Source: Paenibacillus sp. LHD-117 (lineage in GTDB: Bacteria; Bacillota; Bacilli; Paenibacillales; Paenibacillaceae). Taken from it: a stretch of DNA of 64,000 nucleotides. Below the pieces are notes generated by a model. That model saw only the letters and a program-made list of their open reading frames with translations. It was not told where the DNA came from and did not search any database. Positions 1-9,322 of the stretch are shown here, in pieces; positions within the stretch are counted from its first letter, which is position 1; every line of letters begins with the position of its first letter. Made by a program: the position numbers and the translations under genes. Location: assembly GCF_030929555.1 (NCBI RefSeq), contig NZ_JAVFVT010000004.1, forward strand, positions 124,001 to 188,000. The letters run 5' to 3'.

Positions 1-392
1 TTGTCTCCTTGACGGCGCCCCATCAAATAAGCAATGCCTATAATGAGGATAATCTTCATAATCTCCGCGGGCTGAAAGTTCAACAGTCCGCCCGGCAGCT
101 TGAACCAGCCTTTCGCGCCGTTGATCTCCGCTCCGAAGAAATATACTAAAATGAGTGAAGCGACTCCTATGGCATATAACGCATGCCAAGTTTTGAGCAC
201 GATGCGGTAATCGAACAATACGGCCAGAATCGCGACAATAAATCCTAATCCGTAAAACGCCAGCTGCTTCAAGTCGGAGCCTTCGAATCTCGTATTCAAT
301 GTCGCGCTATGAATCGCGACGACGCTAATCGCCGCTAGGCATGCCAGAATGAGCAGAATGCCCCAATCGAGTTTCTTTATTTTGTTAAGCAC
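1..392 (-). CDS. rodA: RodA/FtsW-family peptidoglycan glycosyltransferase, N-terminal part
   Basis: This SEDS-family membrane protein polymerises lateral-wall peptidoglycan together with a class B penicillin-binding protein in the elongasome. The minus-strand frame begins at a GTG at 392 (VLNKIKKLDWGILLILA), runs through several hydrophobic helices and reaches the family signature GWFKLPGGLLNFQPAEIMK, which matches the W-x-G-x-F-x-QPSE-x-K pattern of RodA/FtsW/SpoVE. The gene leaves the window at position 1, so only about 130 residues are visible. It starts 7 bp after minD, with AGGATGA as a modest ribosome site. Its place after minCD and mreBCD favours RodA over FtsW or SpoVE, but the visible part cannot separate these paralogues on motif alone. 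Confidence 0.85.
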   Translation of the reverse strand, partial: MLNKIKKLDWGILLILACLAAISVVAIHSATLNTRFEGSDLKQLAFYGLGFIVAILAVLFDYRIVLKTWHALYAIGVASLILVYFFGAEINGAKGWFKLPGGLLNFQPAEIMKIILIIGIAYLMGRRQGD

Positions 393-399
393 AAGTCAA

Positions 400-1191
400 T
401 CATCCTATTCCAAGAAACTTGCGGAACCGCTTGAAGGCGCCTGCCTTCTCGTCCAGCACCATAAGCGGAACCATGTCGCCCAGAATGCGGCGGGCGATGT
501 TACGGTACGCGATCGCCGCGCGGGATGCGGGATTCATGACGGTGGGCTCTCCGCTGTTCGCGGCGGAGATAACCTTCTCGTCATCCGGCACGATGCCAAG
601 AAGATCGATCGCGAGCACCTGGCAAATCTCGTCGATATCCAGCATCTCCCCGCTCTTCATCATCGCCGGGCGAATGCGGTTTATAATCAGCTTGGAAGGA
701 ATTTTGTTCCCTTCAAGCAATCCGATCACGCGGTCTGCGTCGCGTACGGCCGCATTCTCGGGCGTTGTGACGACGATGGCGCGGTCCGCTCCCGCGATCG
801 CGTTCCGGAAGCCATGCTCGATGCCCGCCGGGCAATCGATAATAACGTAATCATGTTCTTGCTTCAATTCGAGCACCATGCTGCGGATCTGCTCAGGCTT
901 AACCGCGTCCTTATCCTTGGTCTGCGCCGCAGGCAGCATATATAGCTCGTCGAAACGCTTGTCCTTCACAAGCGCTTGGTTCAAGCGGCATCGCCCCTCC
1001 GCCACGTCAACCAAGTCATATATGATGCGATTCTCCAGCCCCATGACGACGTCCAAATTCCGAAGCCCGATATCGGTATCCACCAAACATACTTTTTTGC
1101 CCAGCAGCGCAAGCGCCGTTCCGATGTTTGCCGAAGTCGTCGTCTTGCCGACTCCGCCTTTGCCTGATGTTACAACGATCGCTTCTCCCAT
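400..1191 (-). CDS. minD: Septum-site determining ATPase MinD
   Basis: MinD is a membrane-associated ParA/MinD ATPase. Its ATP-bound dimer recruits MinC to the membrane and so blocks division near the poles. The 263-residue product has the deviant Walker A motif KGGVGKTT at residues 11-18, the switch sequence DTDIGLRNLD near residue 40 and DCPAG in the Walker B region. It ends in a short basic amphipathic tail (FKRFRKFLGIG) of the type that targets MinD to the membrane. It lies 3 bp downstream of minC and 7 bp upstream of rodA, so it belongs to the mreBCD-minCD-rodA transcription unit. No MinE is visible, as expected for a DivIVA-type Firmicute system. Confidence 0.97.
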   Translation of the reverse strand: MGEAIVVTSGKGGVGKTTTSANIGTALALLGKKVCLVDTDIGLRNLDVVMGLENRIIYDLVDVAEGRCRLNQALVKDKRFDELYMLPAAQTKDKDAVKPEQIRSMVLELKQEHDYVIIDCPAGIEHGFRNAIAGADRAIVVTTPENAAVRDADRVIGLLEGNKIPSKLIINRIRPAMMKSGEMLDIDEICQVLAIDLLGIVPDDEKVISAANSGEPTVMNPASRAAIAYRNIARRILGDMVPLMVLDEKAGAFKRFRKFLGIG

Positions 1192-1194
1192 GCT

Positions 1195-1860
1195 CTACAC
1201 TCCTTTAAATAGGATAGGACTATGCCTGATGCGGAATAGCTGCGAGAGCTTGTCGATCTGCATCTGTCCCTCGTTCAGATAAGCGAATTCCATCGCCGAA
1301 TCCGGGGCTAGCCACTCTTCCGGCGGCCTGCTCACGGTATCCGCGATGCGCAGCTGCGTCGGCCTCATCAGCGACGTCGCGATGATCGCGTCCGTACGCC
1401 CGGCGAAACCCGCATGAGCCATTCCCCGGAGGGCGCCCATCACGTAAATGTCCCCGGTGCATAGCAGCGTGCCTCCCGGGTTAACGTCGCCAATAAGGAG
1501 CAGATCCCCGTCATGCTCAAGCGTTTGTCCCGAACGTACGATGGAAGTAATCACTTGAAGATTGCGAGCGCCTTCTCCGCCCGTCTGTTGGGCACCGGCA
1601 TTCGATTCCATCGATTGGATCATGAGATTCCCTTGCGCCCCGATAATGCTCGTAAGCTGCTCCTTCTGTTCATCCGTAATGATCCTGGAACCTAATTTTA
1701 CGTGTATATGAACGAGAGGGCCCGTCAGCAGCTGCTGATGCGTCTTCTCCAGCTTATGCTTCATTTCGGCAACCAGCGCATCGAACGTGCATTGATCGTC
1801 GAGAAGGAACAGAAGACCTTCCTTGACGCCTTTGATCATGATATGTTGTTTCTCGGTCAC
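1195..1860 (-). CDS. minC: Septum-site determining protein MinC
   Basis: MinC is the division inhibitor that antagonises FtsZ polymerisation once bound to MinD. The 221-residue protein has an N-terminal domain (about residues 1-100, beginning MTEKQHIMIKGVKEG), a linker rich in Gln and Gly, and the C-terminal beta-helix domain. That domain is marked by VRSGQTLEHDGDLLLIGDVN and the GGTLLCTGDIYVMGALRG repeats that form the MinD-binding face. Length and order are typical of the family. It is followed after 3 bp by minD and preceded by mreD with a gap of about 64 bp. Confidence 0.96.
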   Translation of the reverse strand: MTEKQHIMIKGVKEGLLFLLDDQCTFDALVAEMKHKLEKTHQQLLTGPLVHIHVKLGSRIITDEQKEQLTSIIGAQGNLMIQSMESNAGAQQTGGEGARNLQVITSIVRSGQTLEHDGDLLLIGDVNPGGTLLCTGDIYVMGALRGMAHAGFAGRTDAIIATSLMRPTQLRIADTVSRPPEEWLAPDSAMEFAYLNEGQMQIDKLSQLFRIRHSPILFKGV

Positions 1861-1924
1861 GTTTGTCCCTCCCCAACCTATTCAATTCTTGATGGCGGGC
1901 CGAAATTCCTGCCTGGCATTCACA

Positions 1925-2449
1925 TTATTCCTCTTCGCTGTCGGCACCCGATTCCTTGCGGGATTCGAATATCCGGCGAACCAGCACGTACACAGCCAGC
2001 GCGAACGCGATCTGCAGGAACAAGCTCGGAAGGATGTGATTAAGAAGAGCCCAAGCATAGGAAGCGCTTGTGATTCGGAACACCTTGTAGATGAAGAACA
2101 AGGAGGAGTCGTAGATAATGCATGCGAACCCGATGACCGTGATAGCCATCATGACCGTTGCGCGCTTCCGCTCGAGCAGGACGCCGGTGAAATATCCGAG
2201 CAGGCCCATGGCAAAAAAATTGACGCCCAGCAGCTGTCCGAAATAGACGACATCCTGCAAGAGTCCGAATGCCGAGCCGAGCAGCAGCGCTTGATGGCGA
2301 TTACCGTAAAGCGCCGAGAATAACACGATAACGAATATGAAGTGCGGAATGATCCGTGCGCCAAAGCCTTCCGGGATAATCCAGGGCATAAGCGCTCCTT
2401 CGATTACGAATACGAGCAGCATGAGCGCGAGAATCCGGTTCATGCTCAT
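1925..2449 (-). CDS. mreD: Rod shape-determining protein MreD
   Basis: MreD is a small integral membrane protein of the elongasome. The 174-residue product has about five hydrophobic helices, starting with ILALMLLVFVIEGALMPWII, and a charged tail (RRIFESRKESGADSEEE). Sequence conservation in MreD is low, so the call rests on topology and on its place directly after mreC. Its ATG overlaps the mreC stop codon (ATGA), which implies translational coupling. Confidence 0.9.
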   Translation of the reverse strand: MSMNRILALMLLVFVIEGALMPWIIPEGFGARIIPHFIFVIVLFSALYGNRHQALLLGSAFGLLQDVVYFGQLLGVNFFAMGLLGYFTGVLLERKRATVMMAITVIGFACIIYDSSLFFIYKVFRITSASYAWALLNHILPSLFLQIAFALAVYVLVRRIFESRKESGADSEEE

Positions 2450-3330
2450 TGCCCGGACTCCTCAAGACCCGGAACCTGCACGACGAACACTTCCGTCAGG
2501 TGGTCGAAGCTCGCGGAGAGCTTAACGGTCGCGGTATACGTCAATCCGAAATCGCCGACTTGTTTCGTCTCCACGGTGCCAACGCGCAGCCCGCGCGGGT
2601 AGACGTTGCCTAGCCCGGACGTAATGACGGTATCGCCGATCTCCATCTTGTCGTTCTCCGCGATCCGGGTCATGACGATCCGGTTCGTCTCCTTGTTGAA
2701 ACTGCTCAGTATGCCGAACGATTCGTTTTCCCTGCCCTCGATCGTAGCGGCGATCGAGTTGAACGTCGGAGACGACTCGTTCAGCTCCGTGATTGGCGTA
2801 ACCGCGGCCGTGAACGGCGTCACGGAGCTGACCAGTCCGACAAGGCCGTCGACGGTCGTGACGGCCATGTTTTCTTTGATGCCGTGTTTGGAGCCGAGAT
2901 TGATGTTCATCGTCCGGTTGTTCGCGTCATTGCTGACGGAGATGACCTGCGCGATGAGGAACTTGTAGTTGTTCATCCGCTTCTGCTGCTCGGTGAACTT
3001 GAGCTCTTCCTTCAGCCGTTCGTTTTCCTTCTGCATGAAGTTGTAATTGACCTTGTCGCGCGCATAGGCAGCAGCCGTCATACGAAGCTGCTCGTTCTCC
3101 TCGTAAACGGTCTTAAAGTCGCGAATATCCTCAAAGAAGCCCGCTATGTAGCCAGCGGGCTTGTAGAACCACTGCTGCACGTAACCGGAGGTGTCCTTCA
3201 GGAATTTCTCCGGCCACGTCAGCTCTTTGCGATCGCTAAGCGAGAAGCCGATGATCGCAATAAATAAAATAAATCCGATCATAAGCATGAAGACCCGCTT
3301 ATTCCTCATTAAATTAAACAGCCCGATCAC
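2446..3330 (-). CDS. mreC: Rod shape-determining protein MreC
   Basis: MreC is a bitopic membrane protein that links cytoplasmic MreB filaments to the extracellular peptidoglycan synthases. The 294-residue product has one N-terminal membrane helix (about residues 13-32), then a coiled-coil stretch (about residues 70-115, with YEENEQLRMTAAAYA and KENERLKEELKFTEQQKR). A beta-rich periplasm-like domain follows, with the conserved GLVGLVSSV and ITSGLGNVYPRGLRVGTV segments. It lies 34 bp after mreB and overlaps mreD by 4 bp. Confidence 0.95.
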   Translation of the reverse strand: MIGLFNLMRNKRVFMLMIGFILFIAIIGFSLSDRKELTWPEKFLKDTSGYVQQWFYKPAGYIAGFFEDIRDFKTVYEENEQLRMTAAAYARDKVNYNFMQKENERLKEELKFTEQQKRMNNYKFLIAQVISVSNDANNRTMNINLGSKHGIKENMAVTTVDGLVGLVSSVTPFTAAVTPITELNESSPTFNSIAATIEGRENESFGILSSFNKETNRIVMTRIAENDKMEIGDTVITSGLGNVYPRGLRVGTVETKQVGDFGLTYTATVKLSASFDHLTEVFVVQVPGLEESGQ

Positions 3331-3364
3331 CTGCCTGTCTTAAATCCGTACCAGCTCAACTATT

Positions 3365-4396
3365 CTAGCGCTTCGAACGATTCGAAGTGCCTCTGCTCTT
3401 GAACAGATGAATATTGTCCAAGGAACGGCCCGTTCCGATCGCGACGCAATCAAGCGGATTATCCGCCACGATGACCGGCATGCCCGTCTCGCGTTGCAGC
3501 AGCTTGTCCAGGTTGCGAAGCAACGCGCCGCCGCCGGTCAATACGATGCCGCGGTCCATAATATCCGCGGACAGCTCCGGCGGACATTTCTCCAGGGTGA
3601 TCTTTACGGCGTCCACGATCGAGTTGATCGTATCCATCAGCGCGTCTGTAATTTCGTCCGAAGTAATGGCAAGCGTCTTAGGAAGACCCGATACAAGGTC
3701 GCGCCCGCGGATTTCCAGCGTCTCGGGCTTGTCCAGCTGCAACGCCGATCCGATCTCCATCTTGAGCTGCTCCGACGTTCTTTCGCCGATCATCAGGTTG
3801 TACAGCCGCTTGATATATTGGATGATCGCCTCATCCATTTCGTCGCCAGCCACGCGGATCGACCGGCTCGTCACGATGCCGCCAAGCGAAATAACGGCAA
3901 CTTCCGTCGTACCTCCGCCGATGTCCACGACCATGCTGCCCGTAGGCTCCCATACCGGCAAGTCCGCGCCGATCGCCGCCGCGAACGGTTCCTCGATCGT
4001 GTACGCCTCCCTCGCGCCGGCTTGTTTCGCCGCGTCCTCGACGGCACGCTGCTCGACGGCCGTAATGCCGGACGGCACGCATACCATCACGTTTGGATGG
4101 CGCGGGAACAGCGAACGCTGCTTCTGCGCGGAACGAATGAAATACTTGATCATCGTTGCCGTCGTTTCGAAGTCCGCGATAACGCCGTCCTTCATCGGAC
4201 GTACGGCGCGGATGTTGCCCGGCGTTCTGCCGATCATCTTTTTGGCTTGCTCGCCTACGGCTTCGATTGTTTTTGTATCGGTACGAATTGCCACCACGGA
4301 AGGCTCCCTTACGACAATTCCTTTTCCTTTCACGTATACCAGCGTATTCGCCGTTCCCAAATCAATTCCCAAATCCTTGTTCAATCTACCGAACAT
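3365..4396 (-). CDS. mreB: Actin-like rod shape protein MreB
   Basis: MreB forms membrane-bound actin-like filaments that orient lateral-wall synthesis. The visible nucleotide-binding motifs are phosphate-1 [19 protein letters not shown] at the N-terminus, phosphate-2 [13 protein letters not shown] and the adenosine motif [15 protein letters not shown] chose the ATG at 4396 ([10 protein letters not shown]) because GGGAG stands 8-9 bp upstream and because family members start here. The frame stays open to an ATG at 4453, but that would add 19 unlikely residues. The product is 343 residues, a normal length. It is the first gene of the mreBCD-minCD-rodA run, and its upstream region carries a dispersed repeat. 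Confidence 0.97.
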   Translation of the reverse strand: MFGRLNKDLGIDLGTANTLVYVKGKGIVVREPSVVAIRTDTKTIEAVGEQAKKMIGRTPGNIRAVRPMKDGVIADFETTATMIKYFIRSAQKQRSLFPRHPNVMVCVPSGITAVEQRAVEDAAKQAGAREAYTIEEPFAAAIGADLPVWEPTGSMVVDIGGGTTEVAVISLGGIVTSRSIRVAGDEMDEAIIQYIKRLYNLMIGERTSEQLKMEIGSALQLDKPETLEIRGRDLVSGLPKTLAITSDEITDALMDTINSIVDAVKITLEKCPPELSADIMDRGIVLTGGGALLRNLDKLLQRETGMPVIVADNPLDCVAIGTGRSLDNIHLFKSRGTSNRSKR

Positions 4397-4437
4397 GTTC
4401 TTGCTCCCTTCTAATTGCGACAATCTCGTATAGATGT

Positions 4438-4604
4438 ATTTCAAAAAGCCCACTTTTGATCACGATGAATTCCAAGATGCATATTCGACATCGAATCTTG
4501 AACTCAGCCGGAACTTCCGGTGCTCACGTAGCTTCCACTACGCTCCGCTCCTCATTTCCTAGCTTCATCCAACCTTCTCGGTGCTGAAAACCGGACTTTT
4601 TGAA
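4438..4604. repeat. Dispersed MITE-like intergenic repeat, copy 1 (family A)
   Basis: A segment of about 167 bp between radC and mreB is bounded by imperfect inverted ends, TTTCAAAAAGCCC on the left and the complement of GGACTTTTTGAAT on the right. Inside are TTTTGATCACG, the palindrome ATTCGACATCGAAT, CTTGAACTCAGC and the near-perfect palindrome CCGGAACTTCCGG. The same string of motifs recurs at 37461-37548. It has no coding capacity. It occupies the promoter region of mreB. The name MITE-like is an inference from the ends; no transposase is present. Confidence 0.7.
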
Positions 4605-4622
4605 TACGTATTAAATATTATA

Positions 4623-5333
4623 TTACAGATGACCTAGTTCCTTCAAACTTGCGAAGCGGCCGTCTCCGATTACGATATGATCCAGTATTTCGATGCCGAC
4701 CAATTGCCCGGCTTCCGCCAGCCTTTTCGTTAAAGCGATATCTTCGGGGCTCGGCGTCGGGTCGCCGCTTGGATGGTTATGCACGCAAATGACGGAAGCG
4801 CTGCTGCGCTTGATCGCGGCCCTGAACACTTCCCGCGGGTGGACAAGCGAGGCGTTAAGCGTTCCGATGGATAATGTTTCCCGGGCAATAATGCCGTTCT
4901 TCGTGTTCAGGAATAGACAGACAAAATGTTCATTCTTCAAATAACGAAGCTCTTCCATCACGTAATCCGCCGCATCCTTGGGTTTGCGAATCGTGTACGC
5001 GTCGTCCATGCGGCTTCGGATCATCCGCCGGCCGAGCTCGAAGCCAGCACGAAGCTGCAGCGCCTTCACGGGACCGATTCCGTTGATGGCCGTCATCTCT
5101 TCCAGGCTCATATCCATCAGACCTCGCAAGCTTCCGCATTGCTTCAGGATCGAACCGGCCAAATGGACGGCGGATTGTTTCCGCGTTCCCGTTCTCAACA
5201 ATATCGCAAGCAGCTCAGCATGGCTGAGCGCCTCTGCCCCATATCGCATCATGCGCTCTCTCGGACGTTCTTCATGGGGGACATCACGCAATACATTTCC
5301 ATGTATTTCCATGTTTCGTCCCATCCTTTTCAT
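4623..5333 (-). CDS. radC: RadC/JAB-domain protein (DUF2466)
   Basis: This protein has an N-terminal helix-hairpin-helix region (MTAINGIGPVKALQLRAG, about residues 80-97) and a C-terminal JAMM-type metalloprotease-like domain with the motif VHNHPSGDPTPSPED. The metal-binding His-x-His and Asp residues are intact. The family was once linked to DNA repair, but its real role is unsettled. The 236-residue frame starts at 5333; an ATG at 5312 (MEIHGNVLRDVP) preceded by AAAGGATGG is an equally good start. It lies 3 bp after maf, as in B. subtilis (maf-radC-mreBCD), and is probably co-transcribed with it. Confidence 0.93.
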   Translation of the reverse strand: MKRMGRNMEIHGNVLRDVPHEERPRERMMRYGAEALSHAELLAILLRTGTRKQSAVHLAGSILKQCGSLRGLMDMSLEEMTAINGIGPVKALQLRAGFELGRRMIRSRMDDAYTIRKPKDAADYVMEELRYLKNEHFVCLFLNTKNGIIARETLSIGTLNASLVHPREVFRAAIKRSSASVICVHNHPSGDPTPSPEDIALTKRLAEAGQLVGIEILDHIVIGDGRFASLKELGHL

Positions 5334-5336
5334 CGG

Positions 5337-5969
5337 TTAATAGGTGCGAATTCCGAATTTTTCCAGCATATCGGATAGGAGGGAAATCGGTAAACCGACC
5401 ACGTTAAAATAGCAGCCCTCGATCCCTTCCACAAGCGTCGCTCCAAAGCCCTGAATGCCGTATGCGCCCGCCTTGTCCCGCGGCTCGCCCGTTGCGACGT
5501 AACGGCGGATCCGATCCTCGTCGAGCGGCTTCATCGTTACTTTGGTCCTGCGGCTCGCCACGATCCGGTTCGTCGTGCCCGCTTGGATCAAGGCGATTCC
5601 GCTATAGACGTCATGCTGCCTGCCTTGCAAGCCGGTCAGCATGGCAACCGCTTCCTCGTCGTTCGCGGGTTTGCCTAACACATCGCCGTCAAGCACGACG
5701 ATCGTATCCGCCGATAGAATGAGCGTTCCGTCGCCGTGATCCCCGCCCTGCTTCAGCATCGCTTCGGCCGCCCTCCCCTTGCGGAGACTCAGCTGCTCGA
5801 CGACCTCGGCCGGCGTCCATCCCTGTTCAAACGATTCATCGGTATCCGTAGACAAAATAGAAACCGGCAAGGAAAGGTCCAAAGATGCGACCAGTTCCTT
5901 CCGGCGCGGAGACGACGAAGCCAATACGATTCGGCTTATCGGTGCTTGGTTTTGTTGTTCTTCGTTCAT
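5337..5969 (-). CDS. maf: Maf family nucleotide pyrophosphatase
   Basis: Maf proteins hydrolyse non-canonical or modified nucleoside triphosphates (dTTP/UTP and modified bases) and affect septation when overproduced. The signatures are LASSSPRRKELVASL near the N-terminus and LSADTIVVLDGDVLGKP in the middle, followed by TGLQGRQHDVYSGIAL. I chose the ATG at 5969 (MNEEQQNQ) because GAGGAG stands about 10 bp upstream and the core motif follows within 15 residues; the frame is open to 6026. This gives 210 residues. It sits between a DUF4321 gene and radC. Confidence 0.95.
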   Translation of the reverse strand: MNEEQQNQAPISRIVLASSSPRRKELVASLDLSLPVSILSTDTDESFEQGWTPAEVVEQLSLRKGRAAEAMLKQGGDHGDGTLILSADTIVVLDGDVLGKPANDEEAVAMLTGLQGRQHDVYSGIALIQAGTTNRIVASRRTKVTMKPLDEDRIRRYVATGEPRDKAGAYGIQGFGATLVEGIEGCYFNVVGLPISLLSDMLEKFGIRTY

Positions 5970-6042
5970 ATCTTCATGCTCCTCGCGCGGACGGAGTCGG
6001 TCTCGCGCCTTCGGTGTTCTGTCCATCAGGGGCTTGCAAAAC

Positions 6043-6285
6043 TTACATCTTGCGGTACAGCCAAATCGCGACGACGGCTCCGACGATACTGAGCAAGCTG
6101 ATCTGCAGATCGATCGACAGATTGAAGCTAAGCACGTACAGATCGACGGCCGGCGACCAGGTCGTTTCGATCGGCTTCGTCAGGAAGGAAACGCCTGGAA
6201 CGGATTCCAGCCACCTTGCGACTAGCGCTCCCGCTACCAATCCGAGCAGAATAAACAAGAAAAGAATCCACCCGTTTTTCTTCAT
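6043..6285 (-). CDS. DUF4321 small membrane protein
   Basis: This 80-residue protein has two hydrophobic helices (about residues 5-24 and 57-76) separated by a region carrying SVPGVSFLTKPIETTWSPAVDLYVLSF. Short proteins of this form, with the conserved W-x-P-x-x-DLY-V-x-SF centre, belong to DUF4321 and usually lie next to maf in spore-forming Firmicutes. The function is unknown. It is 73 bp upstream of maf in the same direction and 60 bp downstream of the SpoIIB-like gene. Confidence 0.85.
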   Translation of the reverse strand: MKKNGWILFLFILLGLVAGALVARWLESVPGVSFLTKPIETTWSPAVDLYVLSFNLSIDLQISLLSIVGAVVAIWLYRKM

Positions 6286-6346
6286 CGTTCAATCCCTTTC
6301 GCCACGAAATGACACCTGACTCCATTATACGCAGGATGCTACCCGT

Positions 6347-7708
6347 TTACAATGCGCTCAGAGACTCAAACCATTCTTTTTGCGCCAGGACGGCTTCCAT
6401 GAGGGCAGTCTCCGCCGACCATAAGTGGGCTTTGGAAGGTTTCTTGTCGTATTCGACCATCGCGACGGCAGCCGTATCGATCGCTTGCTGGAGCTTTGCG
6501 TAGTGCGTTTCGCCCTCTTGCCCGGCCATCCCCTTCTTCATGGAAGCCGCGTGGCCGGTCCACTGCTCGTGGCGCGATTTCCACGATTCAGCGGCCGACT
6601 CGCCAAGCGGAGACAGAGATGGCTGCTCCAGCTGCGCGATAATCAGATCGGACCATGCGCCGATCAATTCGCTAGTCGAAACGAAGAACGCTCTCGCTTC
6701 TTCCTCCGTGCCTTTGAAAGGAATACGTTCCGGCGTTTGCACCGTTACTCCCTTCTTGTAAAGGACAACATCCGGCAACGCGGAGCCGATGATGCCTGCT
6801 TTCGCTCCGTCGAGCGCTATGCCCGCATAAACCCGATAACCTTCGCCTGTTTTCATCGATGCCGCGGCCAGTCCGCCATCCTTCAGTTGTTTAATCGCCG
6901 CGTCCCGCCCTTCCGTGTTGCTGAACACGCCGTACTGCAGCATGGTATATCCCTGCGACATCCCTTGAACGCTCACGGCGGATGACGGCATTCCCTCGTT
7001 CCCCGTATTCGCGCCGCTGCTTTCACCGTCTTTGCCTTCACTCGGCACACCGGTCATATCATCAAGACCGATCACCTCTTGGGTATCGGTTTGAGTTTGA
7101 GCGGCGGGAGGCGTCTGAGCATCGCTTTTGCCGTCCCCGCCCGGCCAGATCGAAGCTCCAGTGAATAAGGTAAGAATCAAATAACCGAATAGCGCCCCTG
7201 TCGCAAGCGCGCCGGTCACGGATAAGATAACATGCAGCCACGAGGGACCCTTCCCCCCCGTTCGGCGGGAAATGCCAGGAACAATAATCGAACCGCCGTA
7301 ATGTGCGGACCCGTTATACTCATGAGCGGAGTCGCCCGCATCGGCGGTCAAGCCGACTTGACCACTGTCCACGATCCATGGCGGTTGCCGATCCGATGGA
7401 TTAGCCGGTCCGTTGCCCGGAGCCATATCCCTCCGATCGTCATCCGCCTCCCGAATAAGCTGCTCCAACGCGCCGATATCTTCTTGGAAAGCGTTATTCC
7501 ACGGTTGTACCTCGTCTATAACGTTCGGAACGGCCTGCTGATATAAGGGTACTACGTTGCTTTTGTTTTTTGGTGCTTGTCCGGCAGCAAGCTGGGGCTC
7601 CGTATCTATCGGTTGACGAGGCTGATCCCAACGTTGTTCGGGCTTGTCCTTCTCGAGCTGCTGTCCTTTATCGTCGAAGCGATAGGTGATTCGATTGTTC
7701 GGTTTCAT
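6347..7708 (-). CDS. SpoIIB-like SPOR-domain membrane protein
   Basis: This 453-residue bitopic protein has a polar N-terminal cytoplasmic part (1-155), one membrane helix (about 158-184), a Ser/Gln/Thr-rich linker, and a SPOR domain at about 251-325 that begins GYTMLQYGVFSNTEGRDAA and includes YRVYAGIALD. A helical C-terminal domain follows. SPOR domains bind denuded glycan strands at division septa. The location between folC/murC and maf-radC-mreB matches SpoIIB of B. subtilis, which takes part in septal peptidoglycan thinning and engulfment during sporulation. Sequence similarity outside the SPOR domain cannot be judged by eye, so the SpoIIB equivalence is inferred from context and architecture. 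Confidence 0.8.
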   Translation of the reverse strand: MKPNNRITYRFDDKGQQLEKDKPEQRWDQPRQPIDTEPQLAAGQAPKNKSNVVPLYQQAVPNVIDEVQPWNNAFQEDIGALEQLIREADDDRRDMAPGNGPANPSDRQPPWIVDSGQVGLTADAGDSAHEYNGSAHYGGSIIVPGISRRTGGKGPSWLHVILSVTGALATGALFGYLILTLFTGASIWPGGDGKSDAQTPPAAQTQTDTQEVIGLDDMTGVPSEGKDGESSGANTGNEGMPSSAVSVQGMSQGYTMLQYGVFSNTEGRDAAIKQLKDGGLAAASMKTGEGYRVYAGIALDGAKAGIIGSALPDVVLYKKGVTVQTPERIPFKGTEEEARAFFVSTSELIGAWSDLIIAQLEQPSLSPLGESAAESWKSRHEQWTGHAASMKKGMAGQEGETHYAKLQQAIDTAAVAMVEYDKKPSKAHLWSAETALMEAVLAQKEWFESLSAL

Positions 7709-7769
7709 GTCAATCTCTCCTCTACCTGGTCTGCTATTAGTCTATGAAAGCGGAGAGAGAGTTATGACG

Positions 7770-7833
7770 CAAGGTGAAACGGCAGTCGCCGTCCTTTTGC
7801 GGCGCGGCGCGTTTCATTCCGAGAGGAAAATTA
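7770..7833. repeat. Dispersed hairpin repeat, copy A (family B)
   Basis: The segment starts CAAGGTGAAACGGC and ends GCGTTTCATTCCGAGA. TGAAACG (7775-7781) pairs with CGTTTCA (7810-7816), and an inner GCCG/CGGC pair closes a stem-loop of about 42 nt. Nearly the same sequence recurs at 13414-13475, with a half copy at 13513-13546. It lies upstream of the SpoIIB-like gene and downstream of murC. Confidence 0.75.
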
Positions 7834-7853
7834 ATATTATTTTCTACTCGTAC

Positions 7854-7903
7854 CAAAAAAGAGCCGCACCGCAATCGTACTAGACGATTCTGCGGTACAG
7901 CTC
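7854..7903 (-). terminator. Rho-independent terminator of murC
   Basis: On the minus strand a stem of about 18 bp (GAGCTGTACCGCAGAATCGT against ACGATTGCGGTGCGGCTC, loop CTAGT) is followed directly by TTTTTT. It lies 12 bp after the murC stop codon and probably ends the valS-folC-murC transcript. Confidence 0.9.
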
Positions 7904-7914
7904 CTACGATTCGG

Positions 7915-9315
7915 TTAAGGCTGATGGGTAAGCGATTTGGCTAGCTCATCGGCTACTTTCCAAATATCGCCGGCACCCATCGTAATGACAAGATCCCCCG
8001 GCGCTACCCGCTGCTTGAGCGCGACAAGCACTTCTTCCTTCGTCGGGATATATTCGGCGCTGGCGTTGCTGTTGCTGCGAATGAGCTCGACAAGCTTGCT
8101 TGAGTTGACTCCCTCGATCTGCTTCTCCCCTGCAGGCGAATAGATATCGGTAATGATCACCTGATCCGCTTCGGGGAAAGCTTTGCTGAATTGCTCGAAC
8201 AGGAAGAAGGTTCTCGTATAACGCTGCGGCTGGAACACCGCAATAATCCGTTTCCCCGTTGCTTTGGCCGCGCTGATCGTCGCTTGGATTTCCGTCGGGT
8301 GATGGGCGTAGTCGTCGATGACGAGAATATCGTTTACTTCACCAAGCACTTGGAACCTGCGCTTCGCACCTCTGAACGACTTAATCGCTTCCTTGATTTC
8401 GTCGAACGATAGTCTCGCTTCCAGACAGGTAATGACGGTCGCCATCGCGTTATATACATTGTGAATGCCGGGAACGGACAACTCGATATTGCCGAGCTGC
8501 ACGCCCTTGCGGTTCATGTCGAAGGATACTTTGCGGTCGCCGAGCGCGATGTTCTCCGCAACGTATTCCGCTTCCTCTTCGATGCCGTACGTGACCACGG
8601 CCGATCGATGCAGGCCGTTCTCCTGGCCGCATACCTTAGGAAGCAGCTCCCGAACGATCGGATCGTCGGCGCATACGATCGCCTTTCCGCCTTCTCTAAC
8701 CTGGCTTAGGAACTGCACATAAGCCGACTTGAGCTTTTCGAAGTCACCGTCGTAATTTTCCAAATGGTCGGGCTCGATATTCGTTACGATCGCCATGGAT
8801 GGATAGTAATGCAGGAAGGAACCGTCGCTCTCGTCCGCTTCCGCCACGACGTATTCGCCTTTTCCCGCCTTTGCGTTAGTACCTACGTTAACGATCTCGC
8901 CTCCGATAATATAGGTAGGGTCGATCTGGCAGGTTTCCATTACTAGCGCAATCATCGATGAAGTCGTCGTTTTGCCATGCGCTCCCGCAACGGCCACGCC
9001 TTTGCCCGCGTTCATTAGCCGAGCCAGCATTTGCGACCGGTGCAAGACGGGAATGTTCAGCGCTTCCGCGGCTTTGCGCTCCACGTTGTCGCTTGTAAGC
9101 GCCGTAGAGTAGACGACGAGGTCCGCTCCTTTCACATGCTCCGGCTGATGCCCGATGAAGATGTCCGCCCCCTTGGCGGCCAGCTTCTCCGTTAATTCCT
9201 GGCGCGCGACATCGGAGCCGGTTACCTTATATCCCATCTCGAGCATTACCCGGGCGATGGCACTCATCCCGTAACCGCCGATTCCGATGAAATGAACGTG
9301 TTCTGCCGTGTTCAA
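7915..9315 (-). CDS. murC: UDP-N-acetylmuramate--L-alanine ligase MurC
   Basis: MurC adds L-alanine to UDP-MurNAc, the first amino-acid step of cytoplasmic peptidoglycan precursor synthesis. Visible features are the N-terminal [17 protein letters not shown] dinucleotide-like fold, the ATP-binding [22 protein letters not shown] and the C-terminal [10 protein letters not shown]. The frame is open to a TTG at 9351, which overlaps folC. I prefer the TTG at 9315 ([13 protein letters not shown]) because it is 7 bp beyond the folC stop, has AAAAAGG upstream, and puts the GIGG motif at the usual distance from the N-terminus. This gives 466 residues. It follows valS and folC and ends at a strong terminator. 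Confidence 0.95.
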   Translation of the reverse strand: MNTAEHVHFIGIGGYGMSAIARVMLEMGYKVTGSDVARQELTEKLAAKGADIFIGHQPEHVKGADLVVYSTALTSDNVERKAAEALNIPVLHRSQMLARLMNAGKGVAVAGAHGKTTTSSMIALVMETCQIDPTYIIGGEIVNVGTNAKAGKGEYVVAEADESDGSFLHYYPSMAIVTNIEPDHLENYDGDFEKLKSAYVQFLSQVREGGKAIVCADDPIVRELLPKVCGQENGLHRSAVVTYGIEEEAEYVAENIALGDRKVSFDMNRKGVQLGNIELSVPGIHNVYNAMATVITCLEARLSFDEIKEAIKSFRGAKRRFQVLGEVNDILVIDDYAHHPTEIQATISAAKATGKRIIAVFQPQRYTRTFFLFEQFSKAFPEADQVIITDIYSPAGEKQIEGVNSSKLVELIRSNSNASAEYIPTKEEVLVALKQRVAPGDLVITMGAGDIWKVADELAKSLTHQP

Positions 9316-9322
9316 AGACGGT

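Noticed and set aside
4438..4604. Insertion sequence remnant between radC and mreB
   Set aside because: There is no transposase fragment, and the segment matches another short intergenic copy, so it is listed as a dispersed repeat.
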